64,000 nt of DNA from Streptomyces sp. Ru72 (GCF_002920635.1 NZ_PQSR01000002.1:124001-188000), one strand, 5' to 3'; counted from the first letter of the stretch, positions 27,970 through 38,706 are shown. A program made the numbers and translations. The notes: generated by a model not told the origin, from the sequence alone.

Positions 27970-30024
27970 TCACGACTTCGGCTGGAACGTCTGGGTCAGC
28001 GTCTTCCAGGTGTTCTTGCGCAGGTTCCCGTCCCAGTCGTCCGCCTTCGCCGTGTACATCAGCCCGTACCCCAGGTGCGGGTCGACGACGAATCCGCGGT
28101 CGATCACCCGGTAGGTGGTGTCCGAGTCCACGTAGGTGAACTCCCAGTCGGCGGTGTTCCAATCGCGGTAGTCCACCTTCTCGATACCGATCCGGTGGTA
28201 CTGGGGACGCACCATGTAGCGCTCCTGGCTGTTCCAGTCCGCCACCGGGTCGTCCTTGGGCGTGGAGGTCCAGGCGACCAGCAGCTTCTGCCCGTTCGGA
28301 CCGGTGAAGCGGTCGCCGGCGTCGTCCGACGACGCGTACTTCCAGTCGGCCGGCAGCCCGATCGAGTAGCCCTGGCCGCCCTTGTACGTCCTCACCGCGG
28401 CGCCGCCGCCCGCAGCCCCGGAGGCTGACGCGCCGGCACTCGCGGCGGGCTCGCTGTCCGCCGCGTTCTGCTGGTCCGACCCGTTCGTCGTGGTCGTGCC
28501 GGAGGTGCCGCCGTCGGAGCGCGTCCCGCCGCCACTGCCCTTGCCGCCACTGCCCTTGCCGCTGCTCCCGGCGGTGGCGGTGGGCTTGTTCGCGCCCTTC
28601 GAGCCGCTCCGCGAGCCGTCGTCCCCGCCCCACGGGATGAGCGCGAGCACGGTCCCGAGCACCGCGAGCGCCACGACGACGGCGATGATCACCAGCGTCC
28701 GCTTGGGCACCACGTCGGTGAGCGGGGCCCGGGGCGGCGTCACCGGACGCGGCGGCCGGTCCGGGTCCGGCACGATGGGCCACCCCGAACTGGGCTTCGC
28801 CGGACCGGCGTTCGATCCGACGGCAGCCGTGTGTGACCGTGCGTCCGCGGAGGCGGCCCCCGAGCGTCCGGCGTCGGAGGCCCCGGTCGCGGGAGCGTCC
28901 ACACGCGCGGCCACCGCGCCCTCGGTCACCTTGGCGGGGGCGGACCCCTTGGTCCGCGCGGCCGTCGCGGCACCGGCCGTCGCTGCGCCCGCCGACGCCG
29001 CCGCCTTGCGCACCGACCGCAGGGCCCCGCGCAGCCGATCCGCGGCCTCCTCGCCCCGCTTGGCCCCGGAACCCGACGCCCCCTTCTCCTTCTCCTTCTC
29101 CTTGGACTCCTCCGGCACCGGCGGCAACGCCACGACCCGCGTCGCGTCCGCCGGTACCTCCTCCTCCGTCTCGGGGGCGTGGATGACCTCGTTGAGCATC
29201 GCCCGCGCGCCCGCGTCGTCGAGTCGCTGACCCGGGTCCTTGGTGAGCAGGCCGTAGATGACGTTCTTCAGCGGGCCGGCGTTCTTCGGCTCCTCGAGCG
29301 GCTCGGTCATCACGGCGGTCAGGGTGGCGATGGCCGACCCCTTGTCGTACGGCGGCACGCCCTCGACGGCCGCGTACAGCAGTCCGCCGAGCGACCACAG
29401 GTCCGCCGCCGGGCCGGGCTTGTGCCCGCGGGCCCGCTCCGGCGAGATGTAGGAGGGGGCGCCGACGAGCATGCCGGTGGAGGTGATGGACGGGTCGCCC
29501 TCGACCTGGGCGATGCCGAAGTCGGTGAGCACGACCCGGCCGTCCTCGTCGATCAGCACGTTCGACGGCTTCACGTCGCGGTGCAGGATGCCCTCGCGGT
29601 GCGCGGCGCGCAGCACGTCGAGGATCGCGAGCCCTACCTCGGCGGCGCGCTTCGGTTCGAGCAGCCCGTCCTCGCGGATGACCTCGGCGAGCGACTTGCC
29701 CTCGATCAGCTCCATGACGATCCAGGGCCGGTCGTCCTCGTGGACCACGTCGTAGACGGTCACCGCGCCGTTGTTGCGGATCCGGGCGATCGCCTTGGCC
29801 TCCCGCAGTGTGCGCGTGATGAGCCGGCGCTTCTCGTCCTCGTCGATGTTCGACGGAAACCTGAGCTCCTTGACGGCGACCGTACGCCCCAGGGTCTCGT
29901 CCTTCGCCCGCCACACCGTCCCCATGCCGCCGCGGCCGAGTACGTCCCCCAGCCGGTACCGCCCGGCGAGGAGACGTTCGCTCTTGTCCTGACGGGGTGT
30001 CCCCGCCCGCTCCGCCTCCGACAT
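27970..30024 (-). CDS. Transmembrane Ser/Thr protein kinase (kinase 1)
   Basis: First kinase of the minus-strand series, 684 residues. The glycine loop is GRGGMGTV (30-37), Lys52 is in VAVKELR, Asp150 in HRDVKPSNVLI, Asp168 in DFG and the P+1 motif is SYISPERARG; it should be active. A long linker follows with a Lys/Glu run (KEKEKEKG) and Ala-rich helices, then one membrane helix after VVPKRTLVIIAVVV. The exported part begins YKGGQGYSIGLPADWKYASS. ATG 30024 is preceded by GAGGGG; ATG 30036 is another in-frame choice. It is separated from the upstream glpD gene by 323 bases. Confidence 0.9.
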   Translation of the reverse strand: MSEAERAGTPRQDKSERLLAGRYRLGDVLGRGGMGTVWRAKDETLGRTVAVKELRFPSNIDEDEKRRLITRTLREAKAIARIRNNGAVTVYDVVHEDDRPWIVMELIEGKSLAEVIREDGLLEPKRAAEVGLAILDVLRAAHREGILHRDVKPSNVLIDEDGRVVLTDFGIAQVEGDPSITSTGMLVGAPSYISPERARGHKPGPAADLWSLGGLLYAAVEGVPPYDKGSAIATLTAVMTEPLEEPKNAGPLKNVIYGLLTKDPGQRLDDAGARAMLNEVIHAPETEEEVPADATRVVALPPVPEESKEKEKEKGASGSGAKRGEEAADRLRGALRSVRKAAASAGAATAGAATAARTKGSAPAKVTEGAVAARVDAPATGASDAGRSGAASADARSHTAAVGSNAGPAKPSSGWPIVPDPDRPPRPVTPPRAPLTDVVPKRTLVIIAVVVALAVLGTVLALIPWGGDDGSRSGSKGANKPTATAGSSGKGSGGKGSGGGTRSDGGTSGTTTTNGSDQQNAADSEPAASAGASASGAAGGGAAVRTYKGGQGYSIGLPADWKYASSDDAGDRFTGPNGQKLLVAWTSTPKDDPVADWNSQERYMVRPQYHRIGIEKVDYRDWNTADWEFTYVDSDTTYRVIDRGFVVDPHLGYGLMYTAKADDWDGNLRKNTWKTLTQTFQPKS

Positions 30025-30347
30025 GCGTCCCCTCATGCAACCCGCCCTGACAGAGCCTTCATTGTCCCCCACGCACGGACCACCCCACGCCCAGGGTGCC
30101 CCTGATTCGACGGCTCCCCCCGGTCGGAGGACGCCCGGAGGCGGCGGACCGGGGCGGTGCGGGTGCCCGGGCGTACGCCGGGCACCCGGATCGCGCCGAC
30201 GTCGCACCCTGCCGCGCCCCACCGCGCCGCCGCGGCCTGCCCGCCGGCAGCCCTGGCACGGTGCTTTGACGCGCCTTCAGGCCGTGGGCGTCACTCTCTC
30301 CAGTCCTGCCCGCCCTCCCAGTCCTTCCCAGTCGTTCCCAGTCCTTC
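30025..30347. other. Gene-free interval between kinase 1 and glpD
   Basis: No gene is supported in these 323 bases. They should hold the promoter for the kinase series, though no strong hexamer pair stands out. The right end, next to the glpD stop, is a short tandem repeat (30317-30346). Confidence 0.5.
30317..30346. repeat. 10-bp tandem repeat at the glpD 3' end
   Basis: Three head-to-tail units CCCAGTCCTT, CCCAGTCGTT, CCCAGTCCTT, followed by CC and then the glpD stop codon. A partial fourth unit (CAGTCCTGCC) precedes them. Confidence 0.7.
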
Positions 30348-32054
30348 CTACAGGGGCACTATGTCCGGCGCTCCCAGCCTCGCCGCGTCCGCCGTCAGGT
30401 CGTCGGGCTGGCGCTGGGACTCCCTCTCCGCCTGGACCCTCTTCTCGTAGTGCTCCACCTCGCGCTCGATCTGGTCGCCGTCCCAGCCGAGCACCGGCGC
30501 CATCAGTTCGGCCACCTCCCGGGCGCTGCGCGCCCCGCGGTCGAACGTCTCGATCGAGATGCGGGTCCGCCGGGTCAGCACGTCGTCCAGGTGGCGCGCT
30601 CCCTCGTGCGACGCCGCGTAGACGACCTCCGCGCGCAGGTAGTCGTCGGCCGCGTGCAGCGGTTCGCCCAGTGACGGGTCGTCGGCGACCAGGTCGAGCA
30701 CTTCCTCCGCCAGCGAGCCGTAGCGGTTCAGCAGGTGTTCCACCCGCACCACGTGCAGCCCCGTGCGCGCCGCTGTGCGGGCCCGCGCGTTCCACAGCGC
30801 CCGGTAGCCCTCGGCGCCCAGCAGCGGGACGTCCTCGGTGACGCAGTCGGCGACCCGCCGGTCCAGGGCGTGCACCGCCTCGTCGACGGCGTCCTTGGCC
30901 ATCACCCGGTACGTCGTGTACTTGCCGCCCGCCACGACCACCAGGCCGGGCACCGGATGCGCCACGGTGTGCTCGCGGGAGAGCTTGCTGGTCGCGTCCG
31001 ACTCCCCGGCGAGCAGGGGCCGAAGGCCCGCGTACACACCCTCCACGTCGTCGCGGGTGAGCGGCACCGCCAGGACGGAGTTCACGTGCTCCAGCAGGTA
31101 GTCGATGTCCGCGCTGGAGGCCGCCGGGTGCGCCTTGTCGAGGCTCCAGTCGGTGTCGGTCGTCCCGATGATCCAGTGCCGGCCCCAGGGGATGACGAAG
31201 AGGACCGATTTCTCGGTCCGCAGGATCAGACCCGTCGTGGAGTTGACCCGGTCCTTCGGCACCACCAGGTGGATGCCCTTGGACGCCCGCACGTGGAACT
31301 GGCCCCGCTCGCCCACCATCGCCTGGGTGTCGTCGGTCCACACCCCCGTCGCGTTGACGACCTGCTGAGCGCGGATCTCGTACTCCCCGCCGGCCTCCAC
31401 GTCCTGCACCCTCGCGCCGACGACCCGCTCGCCCTCCCGCAGGAAGCCGGTCACCCGGGCGCGGTTGGCGACCTTCGCGCCGTACCACGCGGCCGTACGC
31501 ACCAGCGTCGCGACGAAGCGGGCGTCGTCCATCTGTGCGTCGTAGTACTGCAACGCCCCGACCAGCGCGTCCTTCTTCAAGCACGGGGCGACGCGCAGGG
31601 CGTGACGACGGCTCAGGTGACGGTGCAGCGGCAGGCCCCGGCCGTGCCCGCGAGCCATCGACATGGCGTCGTACAGGGCGACGCCCGAGCCCGCGTACAG
31701 CCGCTCCCAGCCCTTGTGCTGGAGCGGATACAGGAACGGCACCGGCTTCACGAGGTGGGGCGCCAGGCGCTCCAGCAGCAGCCCGCGCTCCTTCAGCGCC
31801 TCGCGTACGAGGGCGAAGTCCAGCATCTCCAGGTAGCGCAGGCCGCCGTGTATCAGCTTGCTGGACCTGCTCGAGGTGCCCGACGCCCAGTCACGCGCCT
31901 CGACCAGGCCGGTGGACAGACCACGGGTGACGGAGTCCAGTGCGACGCCGGCACCGACCACACCGCCGCCCACGACCAGTACGTCCAGCTCGCGCTCGGC
32001 CATTCCCGCCAGTGACTCGGCGCGCTGCGCCGGCCCCAGTGCCGCTGTCCTCAC
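30348..32054 (-). CDS. glpD: Aerobic glycerol-3-phosphate dehydrogenase
   Basis: FAD enzyme of 568 residues that oxidises glycerol-3-phosphate to dihydroxyacetone phosphate at the membrane and feeds electrons to the quinone pool. The FAD motif is LDVLVVGGGVVGAGVALDSV, and the following stretches are typical GlpD: SRSSKLIHGGLRYLEM, KPVPFLYP, NATGVWTDD, VIPWGRHWIIGTTDTDW and GGKYTTYRVMAKDAVD. GTG 32054 follows GGGAGG. It stands alone on the minus strand ahead of the kinase series, and glycerol kinase or facilitator genes are not beside it. Confidence 0.93.
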   Translation of the reverse strand: MRTAALGPAQRAESLAGMAERELDVLVVGGGVVGAGVALDSVTRGLSTGLVEARDWASGTSSRSSKLIHGGLRYLEMLDFALVREALKERGLLLERLAPHLVKPVPFLYPLQHKGWERLYAGSGVALYDAMSMARGHGRGLPLHRHLSRRHALRVAPCLKKDALVGALQYYDAQMDDARFVATLVRTAAWYGAKVANRARVTGFLREGERVVGARVQDVEAGGEYEIRAQQVVNATGVWTDDTQAMVGERGQFHVRASKGIHLVVPKDRVNSTTGLILRTEKSVLFVIPWGRHWIIGTTDTDWSLDKAHPAASSADIDYLLEHVNSVLAVPLTRDDVEGVYAGLRPLLAGESDATSKLSREHTVAHPVPGLVVVAGGKYTTYRVMAKDAVDEAVHALDRRVADCVTEDVPLLGAEGYRALWNARARTAARTGLHVVRVEHLLNRYGSLAEEVLDLVADDPSLGEPLHAADDYLRAEVVYAASHEGARHLDDVLTRRTRISIETFDRGARSAREVAELMAPVLGWDGDQIEREVEHYEKRVQAERESQRQPDDLTADAARLGAPDIVPL

Positions 32055-32317
32055 CGCTGCCTCCCGCTCGGTCGCGCCGGCCGCACCCGTCAGTCAGGCG
32101 AAGCCCTGCTCCTTTCCCCCATGCCCAAAGTCTGACCGTGATGCCCGACTTCGGCCACCACGCGCCCGCGGCCTGTGGACAACACTCACGGAAACGCCAT
32201 CAGTCAATACCGCAAATCGGTCATATTTACTCCTAGTCTGACATTGCTCTCGCTCGTTCTGTCCACAGCGCTTGCGCACCTCTCCCACCTCGGCTATTGG
32301 GAAGGACGGCCCACGCC

Positions 32318-33526
32318 ATGCCCGCAGATCTCGCCGTCATCGGACTCGGTCATCTCGGCCTGCCCCTGGCCCAGGCCGCCGTCGCCGCCGACATCTCCAC
32401 GCTCGGCTACCGGACCGGCCCCGAGGCCGGTTCCCTCACCGCCGCCGAACTGCGCCGGATGCTCGCCCGGGGCTTCCGCCCGACCGCCAACCCCGCCGAG
32501 CTCGGCCGCGTCCGCACCGCCGTCATCTGCGCCCCCGTCCCGCGCGGCGCCGACGGCGGGCTCGACCTCACCCAGCTGGAGGCGGCCGCCCGCACCCTCG
32601 CCGCGCGGCTGCGCCCGCACACCACCGTGATCCTGGAGTCGCCGGTGCCGCCGGGCACCACGGAGGGGTTCCTGCGCCCGCTCCTCGAAAAGACCTCCGG
32701 GCTGCGCGCCGGGCGCGACTTCCACCTCGCGTACTCACCGAGCCGCGTCGACCCCGGCAACCGCGACTTCCACGCCGCGAACACCCCCAAGGTCATCGGC
32801 GGCCTCACCCCCGCCTGCACCGAGTCGGCCGCCACCTTCTACGGGCGCCTCACCGACAAGGTGGTACGCGCGCGTGGGCCCCGCGAGGCGGAGACCGTGC
32901 AGGTGCTGGAGACGAACTACCGTCAGGTCAACATCGCCCTTGTCAACGAGATGGCAGTGCTCTGCCACGACCTCGGTGTCGACCTGTGGGACGTCATCCG
33001 CTGCGCGGAGTCCAAGCCGTTCGGCTTCCAGGCCTTCCGCCCCGGCCCCGGCGTCGGCGGCCACTCCGTCGCCCAGGACCTGTCGGGCACGACCGGGCGC
33101 ACCCTGCGGATGGTGGAACTGGCCCAGCAGGTCAACGGCCGTATGCCCCAGTACGTCGTCCAGCGCGCCGCCACACTCCTGAACGAGCACGGCAAGTCGG
33201 CCCGCGGCGCCCGCGTCCTGCTGCTCGGCGTGACGTACAAGCCGGACGTCGCCGACCTGCAGGGCACCCCCGCGCAGGAGATCGCGCTGAGGCTGATGGA
33301 ACTGGGCGCGTCGGTCAGCTACCACGACCCGTACATGCCTGCGTGGAGCGTCCTCGACCGGCCGATCCCGCGCGCGGACTCCCTGTACGAGGCGGCGGCG
33401 GGGGCGGATCTGACGGTTCTGCTGCAGCAGCATCGGACGTACGACCTGCAGGGGCTGTCGGTGAAGGCGCAGTTGTTGCTGGACACGCGGGGGGCCACGC
33501 CTACGGGGGCGGCGCACCGGTTGTGA
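32318..33526 (+). CDS. Nucleotide-sugar dehydrogenase homologue lacking the catalytic Cys
   Basis: A 402-residue member of the UDP-glucose/UDP-ManNAc dehydrogenase family, which makes nucleotide-sugar uronic acids in two NAD+-dependent steps. The N-terminal Rossmann motif is LAVIGLGHLGLPLAQA. ILESPVPPGTTEGF, LAYSPSRVDPGN and ETNYRQVNIALVNEMA are as expected. The active-site motif, normally PGVGGHC, reads PGPGVGGHSVAQDL, so the thioester cysteine is Ser. The third domain (GVTYKPDVADLQGTPAQEIA) is intact. GAAGGA sits 11 bases before ATG 32318. With this substitution the second oxidation step should be impaired, so the enzyme may do something else, or be regulatory. It is divergent from glpD. 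Confidence 0.85.
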   Translation: MPADLAVIGLGHLGLPLAQAAVAADISTLGYRTGPEAGSLTAAELRRMLARGFRPTANPAELGRVRTAVICAPVPRGADGGLDLTQLEAAARTLAARLRPHTTVILESPVPPGTTEGFLRPLLEKTSGLRAGRDFHLAYSPSRVDPGNRDFHAANTPKVIGGLTPACTESAATFYGRLTDKVVRARGPREAETVQVLETNYRQVNIALVNEMAVLCHDLGVDLWDVIRCAESKPFGFQAFRPGPGVGGHSVAQDLSGTTGRTLRMVELAQQVNGRMPQYVVQRAATLLNEHGKSARGARVLLLGVTYKPDVADLQGTPAQEIALRLMELGASVSYHDPYMPAWSVLDRPIPRADSLYEAAAGADLTVLLQQHRTYDLQGLSVKAQLLLDTRGATPTGAAHRL

Positions 33527-33712
33527 AGGGGGCGCGTGGGTGCTTGAGCCTCTGGGGCTGGTGGCTCGGGGTTCTGGGCATCGATGGCGTACGAGCACGG
33601 AGCTCGTCGGCCCGGCGGCGAGCTCCTGGCCGACAAGGGGTGTCCGCCCCTGGTTCACACAGGGGCGGTCGCTCTTCTGGTGCCGTGCCGGTCGACGGCC
33701 GGATCCGGTACC

Positions 33713-33757
33713 GTACAAAAGGCGGAGCCCGCCGCAGCGGGTACTGCGGCAGGCTCC
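33713..33757 (-). terminator. Intrinsic terminator, minus strand
   Basis: Arms GGAGCCCGCCGCAG (33724-33737) and CTGCGGCAGGCTCC (33744-33757) pair over 14 bp with one mismatch. On the minus strand the stem is followed by GCCTTTTGT. It would end a transcript coming from the 42-codon gene. Confidence 0.75.
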
Positions 33758-33776
33758 AGGATGGTTCACGGAGTGT

Positions 33777-33801
33777 CCACCCCTAGCTCTCATAGGGGTG
33801 G
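33777..33801 (-). terminator. Short hairpin just after the 42-codon gene
   Basis: CCACCCCTA (33777-33785) and TAGGGGTGG (33793-33801) form a perfect 9-bp stem around a 7-base loop, five bases downstream of the stop codon of the small minus-strand gene. Confidence 0.55.
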
Positions 33802-33805
33802 CCGC

Positions 33806-33934
33806 TCACCATCCGAAAATCCGCAAGATCCACCTCCTCCGGCACTGCACCGCCCGAAGGCGGAGCCGGTCCCAGGCCTCCACCGTCCGAAGACGGATTC
33901 GATCCCAGCGGGTGAGCTTGCGGTGGCGTCCCAT
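33806..33934 (-). CDS. 42-residue basic mini-protein with internal repeat
   Basis: From ATG 33934 the translation begins MGRHRKLTRWDRIRLRTVEA and ends WILRIFGW. It contains a direct repeat: WDRIRLRTVEA followed by WDRLRLRAVQC. About one third of the residues are Arg or Lys, and the C-terminus is aromatic and hydrophobic. A very strong ribosome site (GGAAGGGGGCGCCC) precedes the ATG, and a hairpin and a T-tailed terminator follow, so the unit looks like a real small gene rather than noise. No family is recognised; it could be an RNA- or membrane-binding peptide. Confidence 0.55.
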   Translation of the reverse strand: MGRHRKLTRWDRIRLRTVEAWDRLRLRAVQCRRRWILRIFGW

Positions 33935-34177
33935 GGGCGCCCCCTTCCATGACGCCGCCCAGAGACCCGGTAGGCGGTGCATTGGATTTCGGGCCGGGCC
34001 CCGAGGGCGGGGTCCGGCACGTGTCCTTGGAAGGGGGCGCCCCAGAGAACCGGGTCGCCGGACACGGACGCTACCGCCTCGGAACCGCCCTCCCCCGGCG
34101 TATCGGCCGGGAAGGCAACCGTGCGCCCCCATCCCACCGCACGCTCCCCCACCTGCGGAAACGCCCAACACGCACAA

Positions 34178-34213
34178 AGGGGCCCGGCCCACCCCCGCGG
34201 GTGAACCGGGCCC
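34178..34213 (-). terminator. Terminator of guaB3
   Basis: GGGCCCGG (34180-34187) pairs with CCGGGCCC (34206-34213), with inner pairing of CACCC and GGGTG. On the minus strand the stem is followed by CTTTG. It is 15 bases after the guaB3 stop. Confidence 0.7.
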
Positions 34214-34227
34214 TGAACGCCGTACGG

Positions 34228-35352
34228 CTACCGCCGGTGCTGCGAGTCCGCCACCGTCACCTCGACCCGCTGGAACTCCTTGAGCTCGCTGTACCCGGTG
34301 GTCGCCATGGCCCGCCGCAGCGCGCCGAAGAAGTTCATCGAGCCGTCCGGCGTGTGCGACGGGCCCGTGAGGACCTCCTCGATGGTGCCGACCGTGCCGA
34401 GGTCGACCTTCTTGCCGCGCGGCAGCTCCTCGTTCACGGCCTCCATGCCCCAGTGGTGGCCCTTGCCGGGTGCGTCCGTGGCGCGGGCCAGCGGGGAGCC
34501 CATCATCACCGCGTCCGCACCGCAGGCGATCGCCTTGGGCAGGTCGCCGGACCAGCCGACGCCGCCGTCCGCGATCACGTGCACGTACCGGCCGCCGGAC
34601 TCGTCCATGTAGTCGCGGCGGGCCGCCGCCACATCCGCGACCGCCGTCGCCATGGGCACCTGGATGCCGAGCACGTTGCGCGTGGTGTGCGCGGCGCCGC
34701 CGCCGAAGCCGACCAGGACGCCGGCCGCGCCGGTGCGCATCAGGTGCAGGGCCGCGGTGTACGTGGCGCAGCCGCCGACGATGACCGGGACGTCGAGCTC
34801 GTAGATGAACTGCTTCAGGTTCAGCGGCTCGTGCGAGCCGGAGACGTGCTCCGCCGACACCGTGGTGCCGCGGATGACGAAGATGTCCACACCCGCGTCG
34901 ACGACCGCCTTGGAGAACTGCGCCGTGCGCTGCGGGGAGAGGGCGGCCGCGGTGACCACGCCCGAGTCGCGCACCTCCTTGATGCGCGCGCCGATCAGCT
35001 CCTCCTTGATCGGGGCCGCGTAGATCTCCTGCAGGCGCCGGGTCGCGGTGTCGGCCGGCAGCTCGGCGATCTCGTCGAGGAGCGGCTGCGGGTCCTCGTA
35101 CCGCGTCCACAGGCCCTCGAGGTTCAGCACACCGAGGCCGCCGAGCTCCCCGATGTGGATCGCGGTGGCCGGGGAGACGACGGAGTCCATGGGGGCGGCC
35201 AGGAACGGCAGCTCGAAGCGGTAGGCGTCGATCTGCCAGGCGATCGAGACCTCCTTCGGGTCCCGCGTACGGCGGCTGGGGACGACGGCGATGTCGTCGA
35301 AGGCGTACGCCCGGCGGCCGCGCTTGCCGCGCCCGATCTCGATCTCAGTCAC
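34228..35352 (-). CDS. guaB3: GuaB3 family IMP dehydrogenase-related protein
   Basis: A 374-residue TIM-barrel protein of the IMPDH/GMP reductase superfamily. It has no CBS domains, which distinguishes it from GuaB. AYAFDDIAVVPSRRTRDPKE, PFLAAPMDSVVSP, VIVGGCATYTAALHLMRTGA (the active-site loop with Cys), and GLV-type glycine segments (VLVGFGGGAAHTTRNVLG, ADGGVGWSGDLPKAIACGAD) are as in actinobacterial GuaB3. Recent work on cyanobacterial GuaB3 indicates GMP reductase activity (from memory), so this protein may run GMP to IMP salvage rather than synthesis. It follows guaB in the same direction, with a strong terminator between. Confidence 0.92.
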   Translation of the reverse strand: MTEIEIGRGKRGRRAYAFDDIAVVPSRRTRDPKEVSIAWQIDAYRFELPFLAAPMDSVVSPATAIHIGELGGLGVLNLEGLWTRYEDPQPLLDEIAELPADTATRRLQEIYAAPIKEELIGARIKEVRDSGVVTAAALSPQRTAQFSKAVVDAGVDIFVIRGTTVSAEHVSGSHEPLNLKQFIYELDVPVIVGGCATYTAALHLMRTGAAGVLVGFGGGAAHTTRNVLGIQVPMATAVADVAAARRDYMDESGGRYVHVIADGGVGWSGDLPKAIACGADAVMMGSPLARATDAPGKGHHWGMEAVNEELPRGKKVDLGTVGTIEEVLTGPSHTPDGSMNFFGALRRAMATTGYSELKEFQRVEVTVADSQHRR

Positions 35353-35431
35353 GTCTGTGGCCTTTCCCTGATGCGTTTCAGCGTCTTCCAGTATCGCCGA
35401 CGGCTGCGGCGGCGGCCCTCCGCAGGTACGG

Positions 35432-35464
35432 AGAGGGCGGCCCCGGAGTCCGGGACCGCCCTCT
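35432..35464 (-). terminator. Terminator between guaB and guaB3
   Basis: A 16-bp stem with one mismatch: AGAGGGCGGCCCCGGA (35432-35447) against TCCGGGACCGCCCTCT (35449-35464). It lies 25 bases after the guaB stop. Confidence 0.75.
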
Positions 35465-35489
35465 GTACGACCTTACGCGTGCGCGTGCG

Positions 35490-37037
<1,548 letters not shown>

Positions 37038-37225
37038 CTAACGGGAAGCATGGTGCTGTCATTCCACGGTCGAGGGTGCTGCTCGGCTTCGTAGGTTCCT
37101 ACGGAGTCGGTGAGCTGCCTGTTCATGTGTGGGCCCGACGGCCTCCGTCCCCACGGGCAACTGTGTTCGGCAGCGCCGGAACTGCGCCGTCGCGGCTGGT
37201 CGCCGTCGCGGCGGAGAGGAACTCG

Positions 37226-37801
37226 CTACTGCTCGGCGAGCGCCCGCAGGCGGCTCAGGGCCCTGTGCTGGGCCACCCTCACCGCTCCCGGTGACATTCC
37301 CAACATCTGACCCGTCTCTTCCGCCGTCAAGCCCACGGCGATGCGGAGCAGGAGCAGCTCGCGCTGGTTCTCCGGGAGGTTGGCGAGGAGTTTCTTGGCC
37401 CACTCGGCGTCGCTGCTGAGCAGGGCGCGCTCCTCGGGGCCCAGGGAGTCGTCCGGTCGTTCGGGCATCTCGTCCGAGGGGACCGCCGTCGAGCCGGGGT
37501 GGCGCATCGCGGCACGCTGCAGGTCGGCGACCTTGTGCGCGGCGATCGCGAAGACGAACGCCTCGAAGGGGCGCCCGGTGTCCTTGTAGCGCGGCAGGGC
37601 GAGCAGAACCGCGACGCAGACCTCCTGGGCCAGGTCCTCGACGAAGTGCCGGGCGTCGCCGGGCAGCCGGGACAGTCGCGTACGGCAGTAGCGCAGCGCC
37701 AGGGGGTGGACGCGGGCGAGCAGGTCGTGGGTCGCCTGCTCGTCGCCGTCGACGGCGCGATGGACGAGTGCACCGATCAGCGTTGTCTCGTCGTCGCGCA
37801 T
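37226..37801 (-). CDS. shbA: ECF sigma factor ShbA, likely regulator of hrdB
   Basis: ECF-type sigma factor of 191 residues from ATG 37801 ([20 protein letters not shown]). Region 2 contains [20 protein letters not shown] and [20 protein letters not shown]. Region 4 contains [29 protein letters not shown], ending [16 protein letters not shown]. In Streptomyces griseus and relatives, ShbA transcribes hrdB, the principal sigma factor gene (established knowledge). The placement next to bldM and guaB is the conserved one. An ATG at 37891 has a better ribosome site (GGGAGGGG) and would add 30 residues; both are possible. Confidence 0.85.
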   Translation of the reverse strand: MRDDETTLIGALVHRAVDGDEQATHDLLARVHPLALRYCRTRLSRLPGDARHFVEDLAQEVCVAVLLALPRYKDTGRPFEAFVFAIAAHKVADLQRAAMRHPGSTAVPSDEMPERPDDSLGPEERALLSSDAEWAKKLLANLPENQRELLLLRIAVGLTAEETGQMLGMSPGAVRVAQHRALSRLRALAEQ

Positions 37802-38094
37802 CGGTCCATGGTGCCTCGGCGTCGTCCGGTCCGTGGCACCGCGTCCGTAGTTGTGCACCGAAGCGTTATGAGCAGGTGCGCCGGAACTCATCTCCTGCGC
37901 CCTCCCCTCCCGCTCGATCGACTCGTCCCCGAGGAACTCCACACCCTCAAGGATGCGGCATCCGCGACGAAACGAGCAGCGGGCATCCGGCAGGCCCTTT
38001 CGCCGGGCGGCTCCAGGGAGGAGCTTCCCTGAGGTCGCCGTGCCCCGCCCGCCGTGCGGCAGGCGGGGATCTGCGCACCCCCGCGGTGATCCAC

Positions 38095-38706
38095 TTAGCG
38101 GACCAGGCCCCACCGGAAGCCGAGCGCCACCGCGTGTGCGCGGTCGGACGCGCCGAGCTTCTTGAACAGGCGCCGGGCGTGCGTCTTCACGGTGTCCTCG
38201 GAGAGGAACAGCTCGCGACCGATCTCCGCGTTGGAACGGCCGTGGCTCATGCCCTCGAGCACCTGGATCTCCCGCGCGGTGAGCGTGGGCGCGGCACCCA
38301 TCTCGGCCGAGCGCAGCCGCCTCGGGGCGAGCCTCCAGGTCGGGTCGGCGAGGGCCTGGGTGACGGTCGCGCGCAGCTCCGCACGCGAGGCGTCCTTGTG
38401 GAGATAACCGCGCGCGCCGGCGGCGACCGCGAGCGCCACCCCGTCCAGGTCCTCCGCGACGGTGAGCATGATGATGCGCGCACCGGGGTCGGCGGACAGC
38501 AGCCGCCGCACGGTCTCGACGCCGCCCAGACCGGGCATGCGTACGTCCATCAGAATCAGGTCCGAACGGTCGGCCCCCCAGCGGCGGAGGACTTCCTCGC
38601 CGTTGGCCGCCGTCGTCACGCGCTCGACACCGGGCACGGTCGCCACCGCGCGGCGGAGCGCCTCTCGGGCAAGCGGGGAGTCGTCGCAGACGAGGACGGA
38701 TGTCAT
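38095..38706 (-). CDS. bldM: Developmental response regulator BldM
   Basis: Orphan response regulator of 203 residues, exactly the BldM length. The receiver domain has [12 protein letters not shown] and Asp54 in [10 protein letters not shown], and the LuxR-type helix-turn-helix is [20 protein letters not shown] with [17 protein letters not shown]. In Streptomyces BldM is needed for aerial hyphae formation and works as a homodimer and with WhiI; it is not thought to need phosphorylation. ATG 38706 is the standard start. Its promoter, of the sigma-BldN type, is 124 bases upstream. Confidence 0.95.
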   Translation of the reverse strand: MTSVLVCDDSPLAREALRRAVATVPGVERVTTAANGEEVLRRWGADRSDLILMDVRMPGLGGVETVRRLLSADPGARIIMLTVAEDLDGVALAVAAGARGYLHKDASRAELRATVTQALADPTWRLAPRRLRSAEMGAAPTLTAREIQVLEGMSHGRSNAEIGRELFLSEDTVKTHARRLFKKLGASDRAHAVALGFRWGLVR

